From the NCBI RefSeq assembly GCF_019049675.1, contig NZ_JAFMOW010000049.1, positions 30,471 to 94,470 on the forward strand: 64,000 nt of DNA, written 5' to 3'. This document shows, piece by piece, positions 37,542 to 47,138 of this stretch (position 1 is its first letter; every line of letters starts with the position of its first letter). The notes under the pieces are model-generated. The model saw only the letters and a program-made list of their open reading frames with translations, ran no database searches and was not told the DNA's origin. The stretch comes from Rahnella bonaserana (GTDB taxonomy: Bacteria; Pseudomonadota; Gammaproteobacteria; Enterobacterales; Enterobacteriaceae). The position numbers were made by a program, and so were the translations under genes.

Positions 37542-38747
37542 TTATTGTTCCAGGCGGGTCAGACGACCCGTCGATTTCTTACTTGCACGGCGTGCCAGCA
37601 TCGCCAGACATCCTCCCGCCAGCATCACCAGCGCCAGACTCAGCTTCGGCTGCAACGGCAACGCCATCGCAATAAAGCCCAGCAGGGCGCCACCGGCCAT
37701 CTGCACCGAACCGACCAGCGCGGAAGCCACGCCTGCTTCGGCGGAAAATGGCTCCAGCGCATAGCTGGTCGCTGGCCCCATCAGGAACGCCAGACCGGCG
37801 CAGGCGCTGGCTACCGGCAACATATATAACCAGGTTGCGGTCTGTTCAGCTGGCGGAACCAGGGTTATGCCTGCTATCAGTCCGAGACAACCGATAAACA
37901 TCAGAAGACCGCCCGTTTTCAGGCACACCGGACGTCCCACTTTGCGGATGATCCGGTTGGCGATAAAACTCATTCCCATGATCCAGAATCCATTTGCGCC
38001 GAATACCAGCGAGAATTCCAGTGGTGTCAGTCCGGCAATATTCATCAGCACCGTCGGTGCCAGAGAAACGTACGTCAGCGCCATGCCCATTGCGCCGGCA
38101 TTGACCAGTGCGAAAGTGATAAAGCGGGCATTAAACAAGATGCGTGCGTACTGACGGAACGGCAGTCCCGTATTGGTTTGCGTGCCGGCCGGACGGGTTT
38201 CAGGCAATTTGAAAATGACCAGCAGCAGAACCGCCAGCGTATAACCCGCCAGCGCCCAGAACGGTGCGCGCCATCCGTAATATTGTGCAATCAGTCCGCC
38301 AATCAGCGGCGCCAGAGCAGGGATGATATTGAGCGTGCCATTGAGAAAACCGTACGCGCGGGCAGCATCGTTGCCGCTCATCCGGTCACGCACCCCGCTG
38401 AAAATCACCACCGACGTGCAACAGACCGCCAGCCCTTGAATGACGCGCGACAGCAGAAACATCCAGGGTGCGACGGCCGTAGCGGCAACGATCGCGCCTG
38501 CCAGATAAATCACCACGCCGATGATGGCGATGGGGCGACGCCCGAATTTATCAACCAGCGGCCCGGCCACCAGCTGACCGAGTCCCATCACCAGAATGAA
38601 AAGTGAAATTGAGGACTGAATGATCGCTTCTGTGCTGTTCAGACCCAGAGCAATCGCCGGGATCGCCGGAAGGTAGAGGTCGATACCCAGAGGGCCAAGC
38701 AGTACCAGGCTCAGCAGCACGAAAAGGAATTTTTGCATTGAAAACAT
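37542..38747 (-). CDS. Bcr/CflA-family drug exporter (MFS)
   Basis: This 401-residue major facilitator has twelve predicted transmembrane segments. It shows the DHA1 motif A version AGPLVDKFGRRPIAIIG near 63-79 and the N-terminal LLGPLGIDLYLPAIPAIA typical of Bcr/CflA exporters. It probably expels drugs or other small molecules by proton antiport. The exact substrate is not predictable. It is not the orthologue of E. coli YdhC by eye. An ATG at 38747 (preceded by an in-frame GTG) and a second at 38738 are both possible; no strong Shine-Dalgarno sequence decides. Confidence 0.88.
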   Translation of the reverse strand: MFSMQKFLFVLLSLVLLGPLGIDLYLPAIPAIALGLNSTEAIIQSSISLFILVMGLGQLVAGPLVDKFGRRPIAIIGVVIYLAGAIVAATAVAPWMFLLSRVIQGLAVCCTSVVIFSGVRDRMSGNDAARAYGFLNGTLNIIPALAPLIGGLIAQYYGWRAPFWALAGYTLAVLLLVIFKLPETRPAGTQTNTGLPFRQYARILFNARFITFALVNAGAMGMALTYVSLAPTVLMNIAGLTPLEFSLVFGANGFWIMGMSFIANRIIRKVGRPVCLKTGGLLMFIGCLGLIAGITLVPPAEQTATWLYMLPVASACAGLAFLMGPATSYALEPFSAEAGVASALVGSVQMAGGALLGFIAMALPLQPKLSLALVMLAGGCLAMLARRASKKSTGRLTRLEQ

Positions 38748-38843
38748 CACTGTCAGTCATCCGAAAGGAGGCTAAGGGTAATGATTTAGTTAAAGAATGG
38801 AAAGCAGCTTGTGATAATCGCGCGGGAAGGACTTGTGAATAAA

Positions 38844-38867
38844 AACGGACACCCGTCAGTGTCCGTT
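38844..38867 (-). terminator. terminator of nadE
   Basis: The stem AACGGACAC/GTGTCCGTT with a six-base loop is followed by TTTTTATTC on the minus strand, 22 bases after the nadE stop. Confidence 0.85.
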
Positions 38868-38888
38868 AACGCAGAGATGCCGGAAGGC

Positions 38889-39719
38889 TTATTTTTTCTT
38901 CCAGAAATCATCAAACACCGTGACCGGTGGCTGGCGTTTATGTTCAGTACGCAGATACCAGCCTTCAATAATCGCGGCATATTTATCGTCGACTTTTTTG
39001 CCTTCGAGATAATCGTCGATCATTTCGTAGGTTACGCCAAGCGCAACTTCATCCGGCAAAGCAGGGCGGTTTTCTTCCAGGTCTGCCGTAGGCGCCTTGG
39101 TATACAAATGTTCCGGGCAGCCAAGTTCTTTGAGTAGCGCTTTACCCTGACGCTTGTTCAGACGGAAAATCGGGTTAATGTCCGTGCCGCCATCACCGTA
39201 TTTGGTGAAGAATCCGGTCACGGCTTCTGCCGCATGGTCAGTGCCCACCACCACACCTTTCTTCATCCCTGCAATGCTGTACTGCGCTTTCATGCGCTCG
39301 CGGGCTTTTTCATTACCTTTAATGAAATCGCTCAGCTCGATGCCGATTTCACGCAAGGTGGCTTCGCTCGCCAGCACGGCATTCTTAATATTGACGGTCA
39401 GAACCTGATCAGGCTGGATGAACGCGATGGCATCCTGACAGTCGGATTCATCGGCCTGCACGCCATACGGCAAACGGACAGCGATGAACTGATAATCGGC
39501 TTCGTGAGTTTCTGCGCGTAATTCGCTAATTGCTATTTGGCAAAGTTTGCCGGTGAGAGTAGAATCCTGCCCGCCGCTGATACCCAATACCAGTGTCCTG
39601 ATGAACGGATGGGCCAGCAGATAACTTTTGAGAAAATCGACGCTGACACGGACTTCCTGTGCGGCATCGATATGCGGTTTAACGTGCAGAGCCTGAATAA
39701 TCTCTTTTTGTAAAGCCAT
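38889..39719 (-). CDS. nadE: NH3-dependent NAD synthetase
   Basis: This enzyme amidates nicotinic acid adenine dinucleotide to NAD with ammonia and ATP, the last step of NAD synthesis. The 276-residue length is that of E. coli NadE. The PP-loop ATPase motif GISGGQDST is at 46-54, and [13 protein letters not shown] follows in the middle. No glutaminase domain is present, so ammonia is the donor. The start MALQKEII at 39719 has CAGGAGGAG; a longer frame to 39761 has no family support. Confidence 0.97.
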   Translation of the reverse strand: MALQKEIIQALHVKPHIDAAQEVRVSVDFLKSYLLAHPFIRTLVLGISGGQDSTLTGKLCQIAISELRAETHEADYQFIAVRLPYGVQADESDCQDAIAFIQPDQVLTVNIKNAVLASEATLREIGIELSDFIKGNEKARERMKAQYSIAGMKKGVVVGTDHAAEAVTGFFTKYGDGGTDINPIFRLNKRQGKALLKELGCPEHLYTKAPTADLEENRPALPDEVALGVTYEMIDDYLEGKKVDDKYAAIIEGWYLRTEHKRQPPVTVFDDFWKKK

Positions 39720-40188
39720 GACCACTCCTCCTGAAGGCTGCCTTCGAGGAACCCGAGGCAAAAATAAGACGTTATCAGGATAAAACTACCCCGCATCGCT
39801 CAAAAGGACAAGATTCAGCGAAGAGTTCGGCGGAAATCTGTACGCTGCCGGCTCGCAATATTTCGAACCAAAGCGGCAGGAAAGAAGTAAAGTGTGGCAC
39901 GTGATGAGTTATTACTGACCGGCGTTGAAAATAAGAAATCAATGAAGGGAAATGTAATGATTGCGTATGTTTCTATTGCAGGAAATATATGTCATTCAGA
40001 ACTATCTAAAAAAGCCGCTTTATTAAGATATCCTGGGCTGAGTGCGTTATATTTGTTGCGGTAGAAATATTTGTATGCATATGCCATCGAAATGGAGTTG
40101 CCAGGCTTGATTAACGGATCCTAATTAATGGCATACATCGTGTGGTTTTAATGTCGTTATTTGCCTTAAGTCTTATTGGGGAAACAAA
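39720..40188. other. nadE-ydiY intergenic region
   Basis: This stretch contains the promoters of nadE and ydiY. One possible small frame at 39942-40064 is noted under findings. I see no other gene or RNA structure. Confidence 0.45.
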
Positions 40189-40953
40189 ATGTTTTTTCGG
40201 GTTGTACGTCGTTTACCAGCTTGTGCCATTGTCTGTGGCGCAGCGCTGTTCAGTATCTCAAGCCTTGCAGACACCACCATCTTCACTGCGTTAGATGACC
40301 CTGCTCAGGCGAAAAAGCCTTTCGAAGGCAACGTTCAGGCGGGTTACAGCGCGCAAACGGGTAACACCAGCAACTCCACGCTGAATGCTGATACCACCAT
40401 GACCTGGTTTGATACCAACACGGCTTATAGCCTGTGGGGTTCTGCGCGTAATACTTCTTCTTCCGGTGTGCGTTCATCCGAGAAGTATCAGGCCGGTGGC
40501 CGTACCCGTTATAACCTCGATAATGCGAACTATGTTTTCGGCCAGGGCAGCTGGCTGAGCGACCGTTATAACGGTTACCGCTCACGTACTGTCGGTGCGG
40601 TGGGTTATGGTCGTCAGATCTGGAGCGGTCCGGTTCACACGTTGAACCTGGAAGCGGGTCCGGGTGTTCGTCATGATGAATTCCAGCAAGGTGGTAACAC
40701 CACCCGTGCCCTGGCGTACGGTTCAGGCACTTACGGCTATCAGATCAGTGATACTGCGCGCTTCACGCAAGGCGTTTCTGTTTTAGCGAACGATGAAACC
40801 ACGCTGAACTCTGAAACTGCGCTGACCGTTGCGATCAACTCCCATTTCTCCCTGAAAGTGGCGTATGACGTAACTTATAACACCAAACCACCAGCCAGCG
40901 CGCCGGATAAAACCGATACCGTGACGTCTGTAAACCTGGTGTACGGCATGTAA
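40189..40953 (+). CDS. ydiY: DUF481 outer-membrane protein YdiY
   Basis: This 254-residue protein of the DUF481/YdiY family (salt-induced outer-membrane beta-barrel type) matches E. coli YdiY closely (DDPAQAKKPFEGNVQAGY, SWLSDRYNGYRSR, and a C-terminal aromatic-type end LVYGM). An N-terminal signal peptide ends after about SISSLA. Alternating hydrophobic residues throughout suggest a beta-barrel. The function is unknown. The gene has its own strong terminator. Confidence 0.94.
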   Translation: MFFRVVRRLPACAIVCGAALFSISSLADTTIFTALDDPAQAKKPFEGNVQAGYSAQTGNTSNSTLNADTTMTWFDTNTAYSLWGSARNTSSSGVRSSEKYQAGGRTRYNLDNANYVFGQGSWLSDRYNGYRSRTVGAVGYGRQIWSGPVHTLNLEAGPGVRHDEFQQGGNTTRALAYGSGTYGYQISDTARFTQGVSVLANDETTLNSETALTVAINSHFSLKVAYDVTYNTKPPASAPDKTDTVTSVNLVYGM

Positions 40954-40980
40954 TTCCCCTGTGGGGAAATAATGTCAAAA

Positions 40981-41011
40981 AGCCAGAGGGAAGATGCCTC
41001 TGGCTTTTTTT
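40981..41011 (+). terminator. terminator of ydiY
   Basis: The stem AGCCAGAGG/CCTCTGGCT is followed by six more T residues, 27 bases after the ydiY stop. Confidence 0.92.
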
Positions 41012-41049
41012 ATGGGTTATTTTCAGCGTGCTTTACAGGTTTTTTGGGC

Positions 41050-41078
41050 AAAAAAAACCACGCACTCAGGCGTGGTTT
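41050..41078 (-). terminator. terminator of the DUF1471 gene
   Basis: The stem AAACCACGC/GCGTGGTTT with loop ACTCAG is followed on the minus strand by a run of T (the A run at 41051-41057), 19 bases after the stop. Confidence 0.88.
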
Positions 41079-41097
41079 CGTTATTTCTGAACCATCA

Positions 41098-41388
41098 CTA
41101 TTTGTCTGCGTCTTTATATACCGTGGCAATCGCTTCAAAATTCGGGCCTTTCTGGCCAGCGGCGATGATATGGTAATATTTACCGCCTTTCTCATCTGCT
41201 AACTTTGACAGCTCATCGTGCAACTCACTTGGAGAACCGACTTTCCCGCCGGATTCAGCCACCTGAATGTTGCCAATTTTTACCAGTTTAAAGTGGGCGA
41301 CTTCTTCTTTGGATACCTGATCGGCAGCCAATGCACTGAAAGAAAAGGCAGAAATAAGCAGAGTGGTAGCTAAAGTAATCTTTTTCAT
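41098..41388 (-). CDS. YdgH/BhsA/McbA-like DUF1471 periplasmic protein
   Basis: This 96-residue precursor has a clear Sec signal peptide (MKKITLATTLLISAFSFSALA, cleaved before ADQ). One DUF1471 domain follows (FKLVKIGNIQVAESGG, YYHIIAAGQKGPNFEAIATVYK). Family members (BhsA, McbA, YdgH, YahO) are small periplasmic stress and biofilm proteins, several of them multi-copy in enterobacteria. I cannot pick one orthologue, though the size and ending resemble YahO. The ATG at 41388 has AGGA at proper distance; an ATG three codons earlier would lie too close to it. Confidence 0.88.
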   Translation of the reverse strand: MKKITLATTLLISAFSFSALAADQVSKEEVAHFKLVKIGNIQVAESGGKVGSPSELHDELSKLADEKGGKYYHIIAAGQKGPNFEAIATVYKDADK

Positions 41389-41542
41389 ATACAGCATCCT
41401 TTTGTAGAGGTAAGTAATTGCTTTGCTCCCCTGAAGTTTAGACTGTATTTCAAAAATATCCCAAAGTCTGATGCGGTTTTGTAAGAGATAAAAAAACAGC
41501 GGGTCATTAATAAATAATCCGCTGTTTTTGAAAGGCTAAAGA

Positions 41543-42817
41543 TTAGTGATCCTGAACCTGCTTATGGAACAGCTCCCTGAACACCGGATAAATATCTTCC
41601 TGTTCGCGGATATGTTGCATGGCGAAATTATCAAATTTCTCCTGCAACACTTCGTATTCACGCCACAGCGTCTGGTGGGCGCGGCGGGTGATTTCGATAT
41701 AGCTGTAATAACGCACCATCGGCAAGATCTTCTGTGCCAGAAGCTGGTGGCAAAGAGGGGAGTCGTCAGCCCAGTTATCGCCATCGGAAGCCTGCGCCGC
41801 ATAAATGTTCCACTGCGCCGGATCGTAGCGTTCCTTGATGACGTCATCCATCAGTTTCAGTGCGCTCGAAACGATGGTCCCGCCGGTTTCCTGCGAGTAG
41901 AAGAATTCCTGTTCATCCACTTCTTTCGCTTGTGTATGGTGACGGATATAGACCACATCAACGTTTTTATAGGTCCGGCTCAGGAATAAATAGAGCAGAA
42001 TATAGAAACGTTTGGCCATGTCTTTGGTTGCCTGATCCATCGAACCGGAGACATCCATCAGACAGAACATCACCGCCTGGCTCGAAGGCTCAGGGCGACG
42101 TTCGTAGTTGCGATAACGTAAATCGAAGGTATCAATAAACGGCGTTTTGGCGATTTTCGCCCGCAACTCGGCGATTTCTTTACGCAGCCGTTCCTCTTCG
42201 AGTAACTGTGCCGGTTCGCTGTGCTCGACCTCGGTCAGCGTCGATTCCAGCTCACGCAGCTCCCGTTTTTTTCCCGCGGTCATCGCCGTACGGCGTGCCA
42301 GCGAGTTTTGCAAAGAGCGCACCACACTGATATTGGCCGGTACGCCGTTAGAGGTATAACCGGAGCGGTGGGTTTTGAATTCGTTCAGCTGCTTATGCTG
42401 GTTTTTACGCAGGTTAGGCAGCGCCAGATCTTCAAATAACAGATCGAGATATTCGTCTTTGGAGATCTGGAATGAAAACTCATCTTCACCTTCACCATCC
42501 TGACTGGCTTCGCCCTGACCACTGCCACCGCCACCGCCCCCTTGCGGTCGTTCGATGCGGTCATTCTGCACAAAGTGGTCATTGCCGGGGTGAACACGGT
42601 GGCGTAAGCCACCGCGACCCTGATGGAACATGGGTTCGTTGATATCTGAATTGGGGATCGAAACCGACTCCCCGCTGTCAACGTCGGTAACCGAACGCTT
42701 ATTGATGGCCTCGGCAATCGACTGTTTGATTTGCGACTTATAGCGGCGCAAAAAGCGCTGGCGGTTCACTGCGCTTTTGTTTTTGCCATTCAGTCGACGG
42801 TCAATGAAATACGTCAT
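41543..42817 (-). CDS. yeaH: VWA-domain protein YeaH
   Basis: This 424-residue partner of the YeaG kinase is conserved with E. coli YeaH ([20 protein letters not shown] at the start). A glycine-rich segment ([12 protein letters not shown], about 92-103) is followed by a charged coiled region. A von Willebrand A fold comes next, with the MIDAS motif DVSGSMD. The precise function is unknown. In E. coli, yeaGH is induced by nitrogen and carbon starvation and supports survival. The gene starts 34 bases after yeaG in the same operon. The start at 42817 is the family start; eight further in-frame codons upstream are unlikely. Confidence 0.96.
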   Translation of the reverse strand: MTYFIDRRLNGKNKSAVNRQRFLRRYKSQIKQSIAEAINKRSVTDVDSGESVSIPNSDINEPMFHQGRGGLRHRVHPGNDHFVQNDRIERPQGGGGGGSGQGEASQDGEGEDEFSFQISKDEYLDLLFEDLALPNLRKNQHKQLNEFKTHRSGYTSNGVPANISVVRSLQNSLARRTAMTAGKKRELRELESTLTEVEHSEPAQLLEEERLRKEIAELRAKIAKTPFIDTFDLRYRNYERRPEPSSQAVMFCLMDVSGSMDQATKDMAKRFYILLYLFLSRTYKNVDVVYIRHHTQAKEVDEQEFFYSQETGGTIVSSALKLMDDVIKERYDPAQWNIYAAQASDGDNWADDSPLCHQLLAQKILPMVRYYSYIEITRRAHQTLWREYEVLQEKFDNFAMQHIREQEDIYPVFRELFHKQVQDH

Positions 42818-42851
42818 ATTTCCCCCAAACGACGTTGCCAACGATCCTCTG

Positions 42852-44786
42852 TTACGAGGATTTTCTTACGCGCAGGTACCATTCACACAGCAGGCGAACC
42901 TGTTTGCGTGTATATCCTTTCTCCATCATTCTGTCGACAAAATCATCATGTTTCTTCTGTTCATCGGTCGACGTCTTGGCGTTAAACGAGATAACTGGCA
43001 GTAATTCCTCAGTATTTGAGAACATTTTTTTCTCAATCACCGTGCGCAGTTTTTCGTAACTGGTCCAGTTTGGATTGCGACCGCTGTTGTTGGCGCGGGC
43101 ACGCAGCACGAAGTTGACGATTTCGTTGCGGAAATCTTTTGGATTGCTGATACCGGCCGGTTTTTCAATTTTCTCCAGCTCAGCATTCAGTGCTTCACGG
43201 TCGAACAGTTGTCCGGTATCCGGGTCGCGATATTCCTGATCCTGTATCCAGAAATCAGCGTACGTGACATAACGGTCGAAAATGTTTTGTCCGTATTCTG
43301 AATAGGATTCCAGGTAAGCGGTCTGGATCTCTTTGCCGATAAATTCAGCGTATTTCGGGATCAGATAGCCTTTCAGGTGCTCCAGATATTTTTCAGCGAT
43401 GTCCTGCGGAAACTGTTCGCGTTCAATTTGCTGTTCCAGTACATAGAACAGATGAACCGGGTTGGCGGCAACCTCTGCATGGTCAAAGTTGAAAACGCGG
43501 GACAGAATTTTAAATGCGAAACGCGTCGACAGCCCATTCATGCCTTCGTCCACACCCGCATAGTCGCGGTATTCCTGGTAGGACTTGGCTTTCGGATCGG
43601 TATCTTTCAGGCTTTCACCATCGTAAACCCGCATTTTGGAATAGCTGCTGGAGTTTTCAGGTGTTTTCAGCCGCGACAAAATAGAGAAGCGCGCGAGCGT
43701 TTCCAGAGTTCCCGGTGCGCATGGAGCATGGGCCAGTTCACTGTTGCTGAGCAGTTTATCGTAGATTTTCATCTCTTCAGAAACGCGCAGGCAGTAAGGC
43801 ACCTTCACGATGTACACACGGTCAAGGAACGCTTCATTATTCTTGTTGTTACGGAACGTCACCCACTCAGATTCATTGGAGTGCGCCAGAATAATGCCGT
43901 TGAACGGCAGGGCAGAGATCCCTTCAGTACCGTTATAGTTACCTTCCTGCGTGGCAGTCAGTAACGGGTGCAGGACTTTAATCGGTGCTTTGAACATCTC
44001 AACGAATTCCATCACACCCTGGTTTGCGCGGCACAGAGCACCTGAATAACCATAAGCGTCAGGATCGTTCTGGGCGTGGTTTTCCAGTTTACGGATATCC
44101 ACTTTACCGACCAGTGCGGAGATGTCCTGATTGTTCTCATCGCCCGGTTCAGTTTTGGCGATGGCAATTTGTTCCAGAATCGACGGCCAGACTTTCACCA
44201 CTTTAAACTTCGTGATGTCACCACCGAATTCATGAAGACGTTTTGCCGCCCATGGTGACATGATGGTGCCGAGATAGCGCGGAGGAATGTTGTATTCTTT
44301 TTCGAGAATATGCGCATCTTCCTGCGGGTTAAACAGACACAAAGGATGATCGTTTACCGGGCTGCGTTCGCCGTTAGCGCTCAGCACATAAATCGGTACA
44401 CGTTGCATCAGGGATTTCAGCCGTTCGGCCAGTGATGATTTACCGCCACCCACCGGCCCCAGTAAATAGAGGATTTGTTTCTTTTCTTCCAGGCCCTGCG
44501 CGGCGTGTTTCAGGTAGGAGACAATCTGTTCGATAGCCTCTTCCATGCCGTAAAACTCTTCAAATGCAGGGTATCGTGCAACAACACGGTTCGAGAATAA
44601 ACGCGACAGGCGTGGTTCAAGCGCGGTATCTACCATCACTGGTTCACCGATTGCCATCAACAGACGTTCCGCCGCATTGACATAAGCACTGCGATCTTGC
44701 CGTGCAATGGTAAGAAATTCCTGCAGTGTGAACTCTTCGTCCTTGGCAGCCTCATAGCGCTGGCGATAGTGGTCAAATATGTTCAT
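42852..44786 (-). CDS. yeaG: PrkA-family serine/threonine kinase YeaG
   Basis: This 644-residue protein, the same length as E. coli YeaG, belongs to the PrkA family: an AAA-type ATPase region with Walker [10 protein letters not shown] (110-118) and a C-terminal kinase-like region. In E. coli it is needed for adaptation to lasting nitrogen starvation through effects on RpoS. The start [18 protein letters not shown] at 44786 fits the family; the frame to 44867 adds 27 codons without support. A sigma-54-type promoter lies at 44925-44940, in keeping with the known NtrC-dependent control of yeaGH. Confidence 0.97.
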   Translation of the reverse strand: MNIFDHYRQRYEAAKDEEFTLQEFLTIARQDRSAYVNAAERLLMAIGEPVMVDTALEPRLSRLFSNRVVARYPAFEEFYGMEEAIEQIVSYLKHAAQGLEEKKQILYLLGPVGGGKSSLAERLKSLMQRVPIYVLSANGERSPVNDHPLCLFNPQEDAHILEKEYNIPPRYLGTIMSPWAAKRLHEFGGDITKFKVVKVWPSILEQIAIAKTEPGDENNQDISALVGKVDIRKLENHAQNDPDAYGYSGALCRANQGVMEFVEMFKAPIKVLHPLLTATQEGNYNGTEGISALPFNGIILAHSNESEWVTFRNNKNNEAFLDRVYIVKVPYCLRVSEEMKIYDKLLSNSELAHAPCAPGTLETLARFSILSRLKTPENSSSYSKMRVYDGESLKDTDPKAKSYQEYRDYAGVDEGMNGLSTRFAFKILSRVFNFDHAEVAANPVHLFYVLEQQIEREQFPQDIAEKYLEHLKGYLIPKYAEFIGKEIQTAYLESYSEYGQNIFDRYVTYADFWIQDQEYRDPDTGQLFDREALNAELEKIEKPAGISNPKDFRNEIVNFVLRARANNSGRNPNWTSYEKLRTVIEKKMFSNTEELLPVISFNAKTSTDEQKKHDDFVDRMMEKGYTRKQVRLLCEWYLRVRKSS

Positions 44787-44924
44787 ACGATGCCCGTCCT
44801 TCGTTATTTTACCCTTCGTCTTTGAAACTGCTGGTCTGCTGCAATTCCAATGAGTTGGATATAGCACAGGTTAATGAGAGCTTTTTTTAGCGCCCCCGGA
44901 AGAAAGATCTCCCACCTGAATTAC

Positions 44925-44940
44925 AGCAACCCTTATGCCA
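44925..44940 (-). promoter_or_regulatory. sigma-54 promoter of yeaG-yeaH
   Basis: Read on the minus strand, TGGCAT-AAGGG-TTGCT matches the sigma-54 consensus TGGCAC-N5-TTGCW, with the GG and GC doublets at the required spacing. The start point would be near 44912, giving a leader of about 125 bases. I could not see clear NtrC sites upstream. Confidence 0.7.
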
Positions 44941-45330
44941 ACTTGCAGAACCCTTCAAAGCTGAAAGTCACGATGATTTGTTTACTGTCAGATCCGGTGG
45001 GGCGGGCAACCGTTCAGGCTAAGTCTTTCATCTATTTATAAGCGTAGTTTGGCATTAAGAAAATTTCCTCTATGGGTTGGGCGTTTTTTAAGCCATATCA
45101 ATGACTCAGTTGTCGGCAATGCTCCGGAAAGCCTTACAGGACGTGCTCTACAGCGCGGATGTTGTTCCTTTAGTCATTTTTATTTCATATTTTGCAGATA
45201 AATTATGCGATCGCCTCTGTTTTACGGTATGAAACCGGTTCAGGACATTCTTAAAAACTGTAAATGCTAAGCGCAATGTTTAAGGTTCATTTACACTAGC
45301 GACGATTTTTTACTTAATGGAATTAAGACA
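44941..45330. other. yeaG-mipA divergent region without a gene
   Basis: This AT-rich region of about 390 bases between the yeaG promoter and mipA holds no reading frame with a ribosome-binding site. It presumably contains the mipA promoter and activator sites for yeaG. Confidence 0.5.
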
Positions 45331-46080
45331 ATGAAAATTTCAAACCTTAAAACACTGTCCATCGTGGGCGCGGCAGTGCTTTGCAGCCATGCAGCCATGG
45401 CTGGCACCTGGTCACTTGGCGCATCAGCATTGGGTGACGTCAACCCGTATCGTGGATATGACAACAAAGTTTATCCGGTACCGCTGGTGTCTTATGAGGG
45501 TGATGATTTCTATTTCAAATCACTGACTGCGGGTTACTACCTGTGGAAAGACGACAGGAATAAGTTCAGCGTTACGACGACATACGTGCCATTTGGGTTT
45601 GACCCGGATGACAGCGATGATCATCAGATGAAACATCTGAACAAACGTCGCGGCACGTTATACGCTGGTCTGGCGTATTCACATATTGAAGACTGGGGTA
45701 CGCTGCGCGCGACCTTCAATGGTGATGTACTGAACAACAGTAATGGTCTGGTCGCGGACGCTGCTTACCTGTATCCAATCCATCAGGATAACTGGGCGCT
45801 GGTGCCTGGGTTCGGTGTGATGTTCAACAGCAGCAATCAGAATGACTATTACTATGGTGTGACTAAAGGTGAATCACGTCGCAGCGGTCTGAGCAGCTAT
45901 TCAGCTGATGATAGTTTCAGTCCTTATGCTGAGCTTTCTGCACGATATAATTTTACCCGTGACTGGCAGGCATTCTTCACCGGCCGCTATATTCGTTTAG
46001 CGGACGAAGTTAAAGACAGCCCGATGGTCGATAAGTCATATTCGGCGATTGTCTGGACAGGTGTCACTTACACCTTCTGA
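45331..46080 (+). CDS. mipA: MipA/OmpV-family outer-membrane protein
   Basis: This 249-residue precursor has a Sec signal (cleaved after AMA, about residue 24) and a beta-barrel sequence ending in the aromatic outer-membrane signal IVWTGVTYTF. MipA is the scaffold that links MltA and PBP1B in E. coli. The same family includes OmpV-like proteins of other function. The location upstream of yeaE-yeaD-gapA agrees with E. coli gene order (yeaF/mipA beside yeaG), which supports the assignment. Confidence 0.93.
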   Translation: MKISNLKTLSIVGAAVLCSHAAMAGTWSLGASALGDVNPYRGYDNKVYPVPLVSYEGDDFYFKSLTAGYYLWKDDRNKFSVTTTYVPFGFDPDDSDDHQMKHLNKRRGTLYAGLAYSHIEDWGTLRATFNGDVLNNSNGLVADAAYLYPIHQDNWALVPGFGVMFNSSNQNDYYYGVTKGESRRSGLSSYSADDSFSPYAELSARYNFTRDWQAFFTGRYIRLADEVKDSPMVDKSYSAIVWTGVTYTF

Positions 46081-46199
46081 TGCAACGCACCGCGACGGTG
46101 CTGACATTGCACATTAATGGGGCGTTTCGCCCCATTTGCACATTTATGGCTCATCAATTTTATCGACAATGAGACTCACGACCCGACCGGAGGAAACAG

Positions 46200-47054
46200 A
46201 TGAAAGCGAAAACCGTGCAATTCCCAGACGGGAAAACTGTACCCGCAATCGGACAAGGTACCTGGTATATGGGGGAGCGGAACAGTGATATTCGCTCTGA
46301 AGTGAATGCATTAAAACAAGGGCTGGATGCCGGTATGACTCTGATCGATACCGCAGAAATGTATGCGGACGGTGGAGCAGAAAGAGTGGTCGGCGAAGCG
46401 ATAGCAGGGCGAAGGGATGATGTGTTTCTGGTATCCAAAGTCTATCCGCACAACGCCGGTGGCGCGAAAGCCATAACAGCTTGTGAGCAAAGCCTCAAAA
46501 GATTACAAACCGATTATATAGACCTGTACCTGTTGCACTGGCGTGGTTCGATTCCGCTACATGACACCGTCGCCGCGATGGAAAAATTACAACAATCCGG
46601 CAAGATTCGCCGCTGGGGTGTCTCTAATCTGGATACTGACGACATGCAGGCGCTGTGGAAAATTCCCGGTGGCGAACAATGTATGACGAATCAGGTGCTG
46701 TATCACGCGGCTGCACGTGGCATTGAATTCGATTTGCTGCCGTGGTGCGAAGAACACGGCGTGCCGGTGATGGCTTATTGTCCTCTGGCTCAGGCGGGAA
46801 AGTTACGCCACGACGTGCTGACGTCAACGGTGATGCAGAATATCGCCAAAGAGCGGGGAGTCAGCAGTTCACAGATTGCATTGGCCTGGGTAATACGTTC
46901 CGGTAACGTGATTGCGATACCAAAAGCTGTGCAGCCAGAGCATGTAAAAGATAATGCCGCAGCGATGACGTTAAGTCTGACGGATGACGAAATAGCGCAA
47001 ATTGACACCGCTTTTCCGGCACCAAAACATAAAATGCCGCTGGATATGGTCTGA
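46200..47054 (+). CDS. yeaE: aldo/keto reductase YeaE
   Basis: This 284-residue NADPH-dependent aldo/keto reductase has the same length as E. coli YeaE, which reduces methylglyoxal. The catalytic tetrad is Asp50, Tyr55, Lys80 and His113. It begins with the usual VPAIGQGTWYMGE and ends in the cofactor segment IAIPKAVQPEHVKDN. GGAGGAAAC precedes the ATG. It sits between mipA and yeaD, as in E. coli, and converges on yeaD with a terminator between. Confidence 0.95.
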   Translation: MKAKTVQFPDGKTVPAIGQGTWYMGERNSDIRSEVNALKQGLDAGMTLIDTAEMYADGGAERVVGEAIAGRRDDVFLVSKVYPHNAGGAKAITACEQSLKRLQTDYIDLYLLHWRGSIPLHDTVAAMEKLQQSGKIRRWGVSNLDTDDMQALWKIPGGEQCMTNQVLYHAAARGIEFDLLPWCEEHGVPVMAYCPLAQAGKLRHDVLTSTVMQNIAKERGVSSSQIALAWVIRSGNVIAIPKAVQPEHVKDNAAAMTLSLTDDEIAQIDTAFPAPKHKMPLDMV

Positions 47055-47088
47055 ATCTGCCATTCATCTTTCCCTGCATCAGACAGCA

Positions 47089-47112
47089 AAAAGGGGCCTT
47101 TTGGCCCCTTTG
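47089..47112. terminator. bidirectional terminator between yeaE and yeaD
   Basis: The stem AAAGGGGCC/GGCCCCTTT with loop TTTT is flanked by A and T residues on both sides. Confidence 0.88.
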
Positions 47113-47138
47113 TCATCTATGCTGCAATCTCAAAGCGA

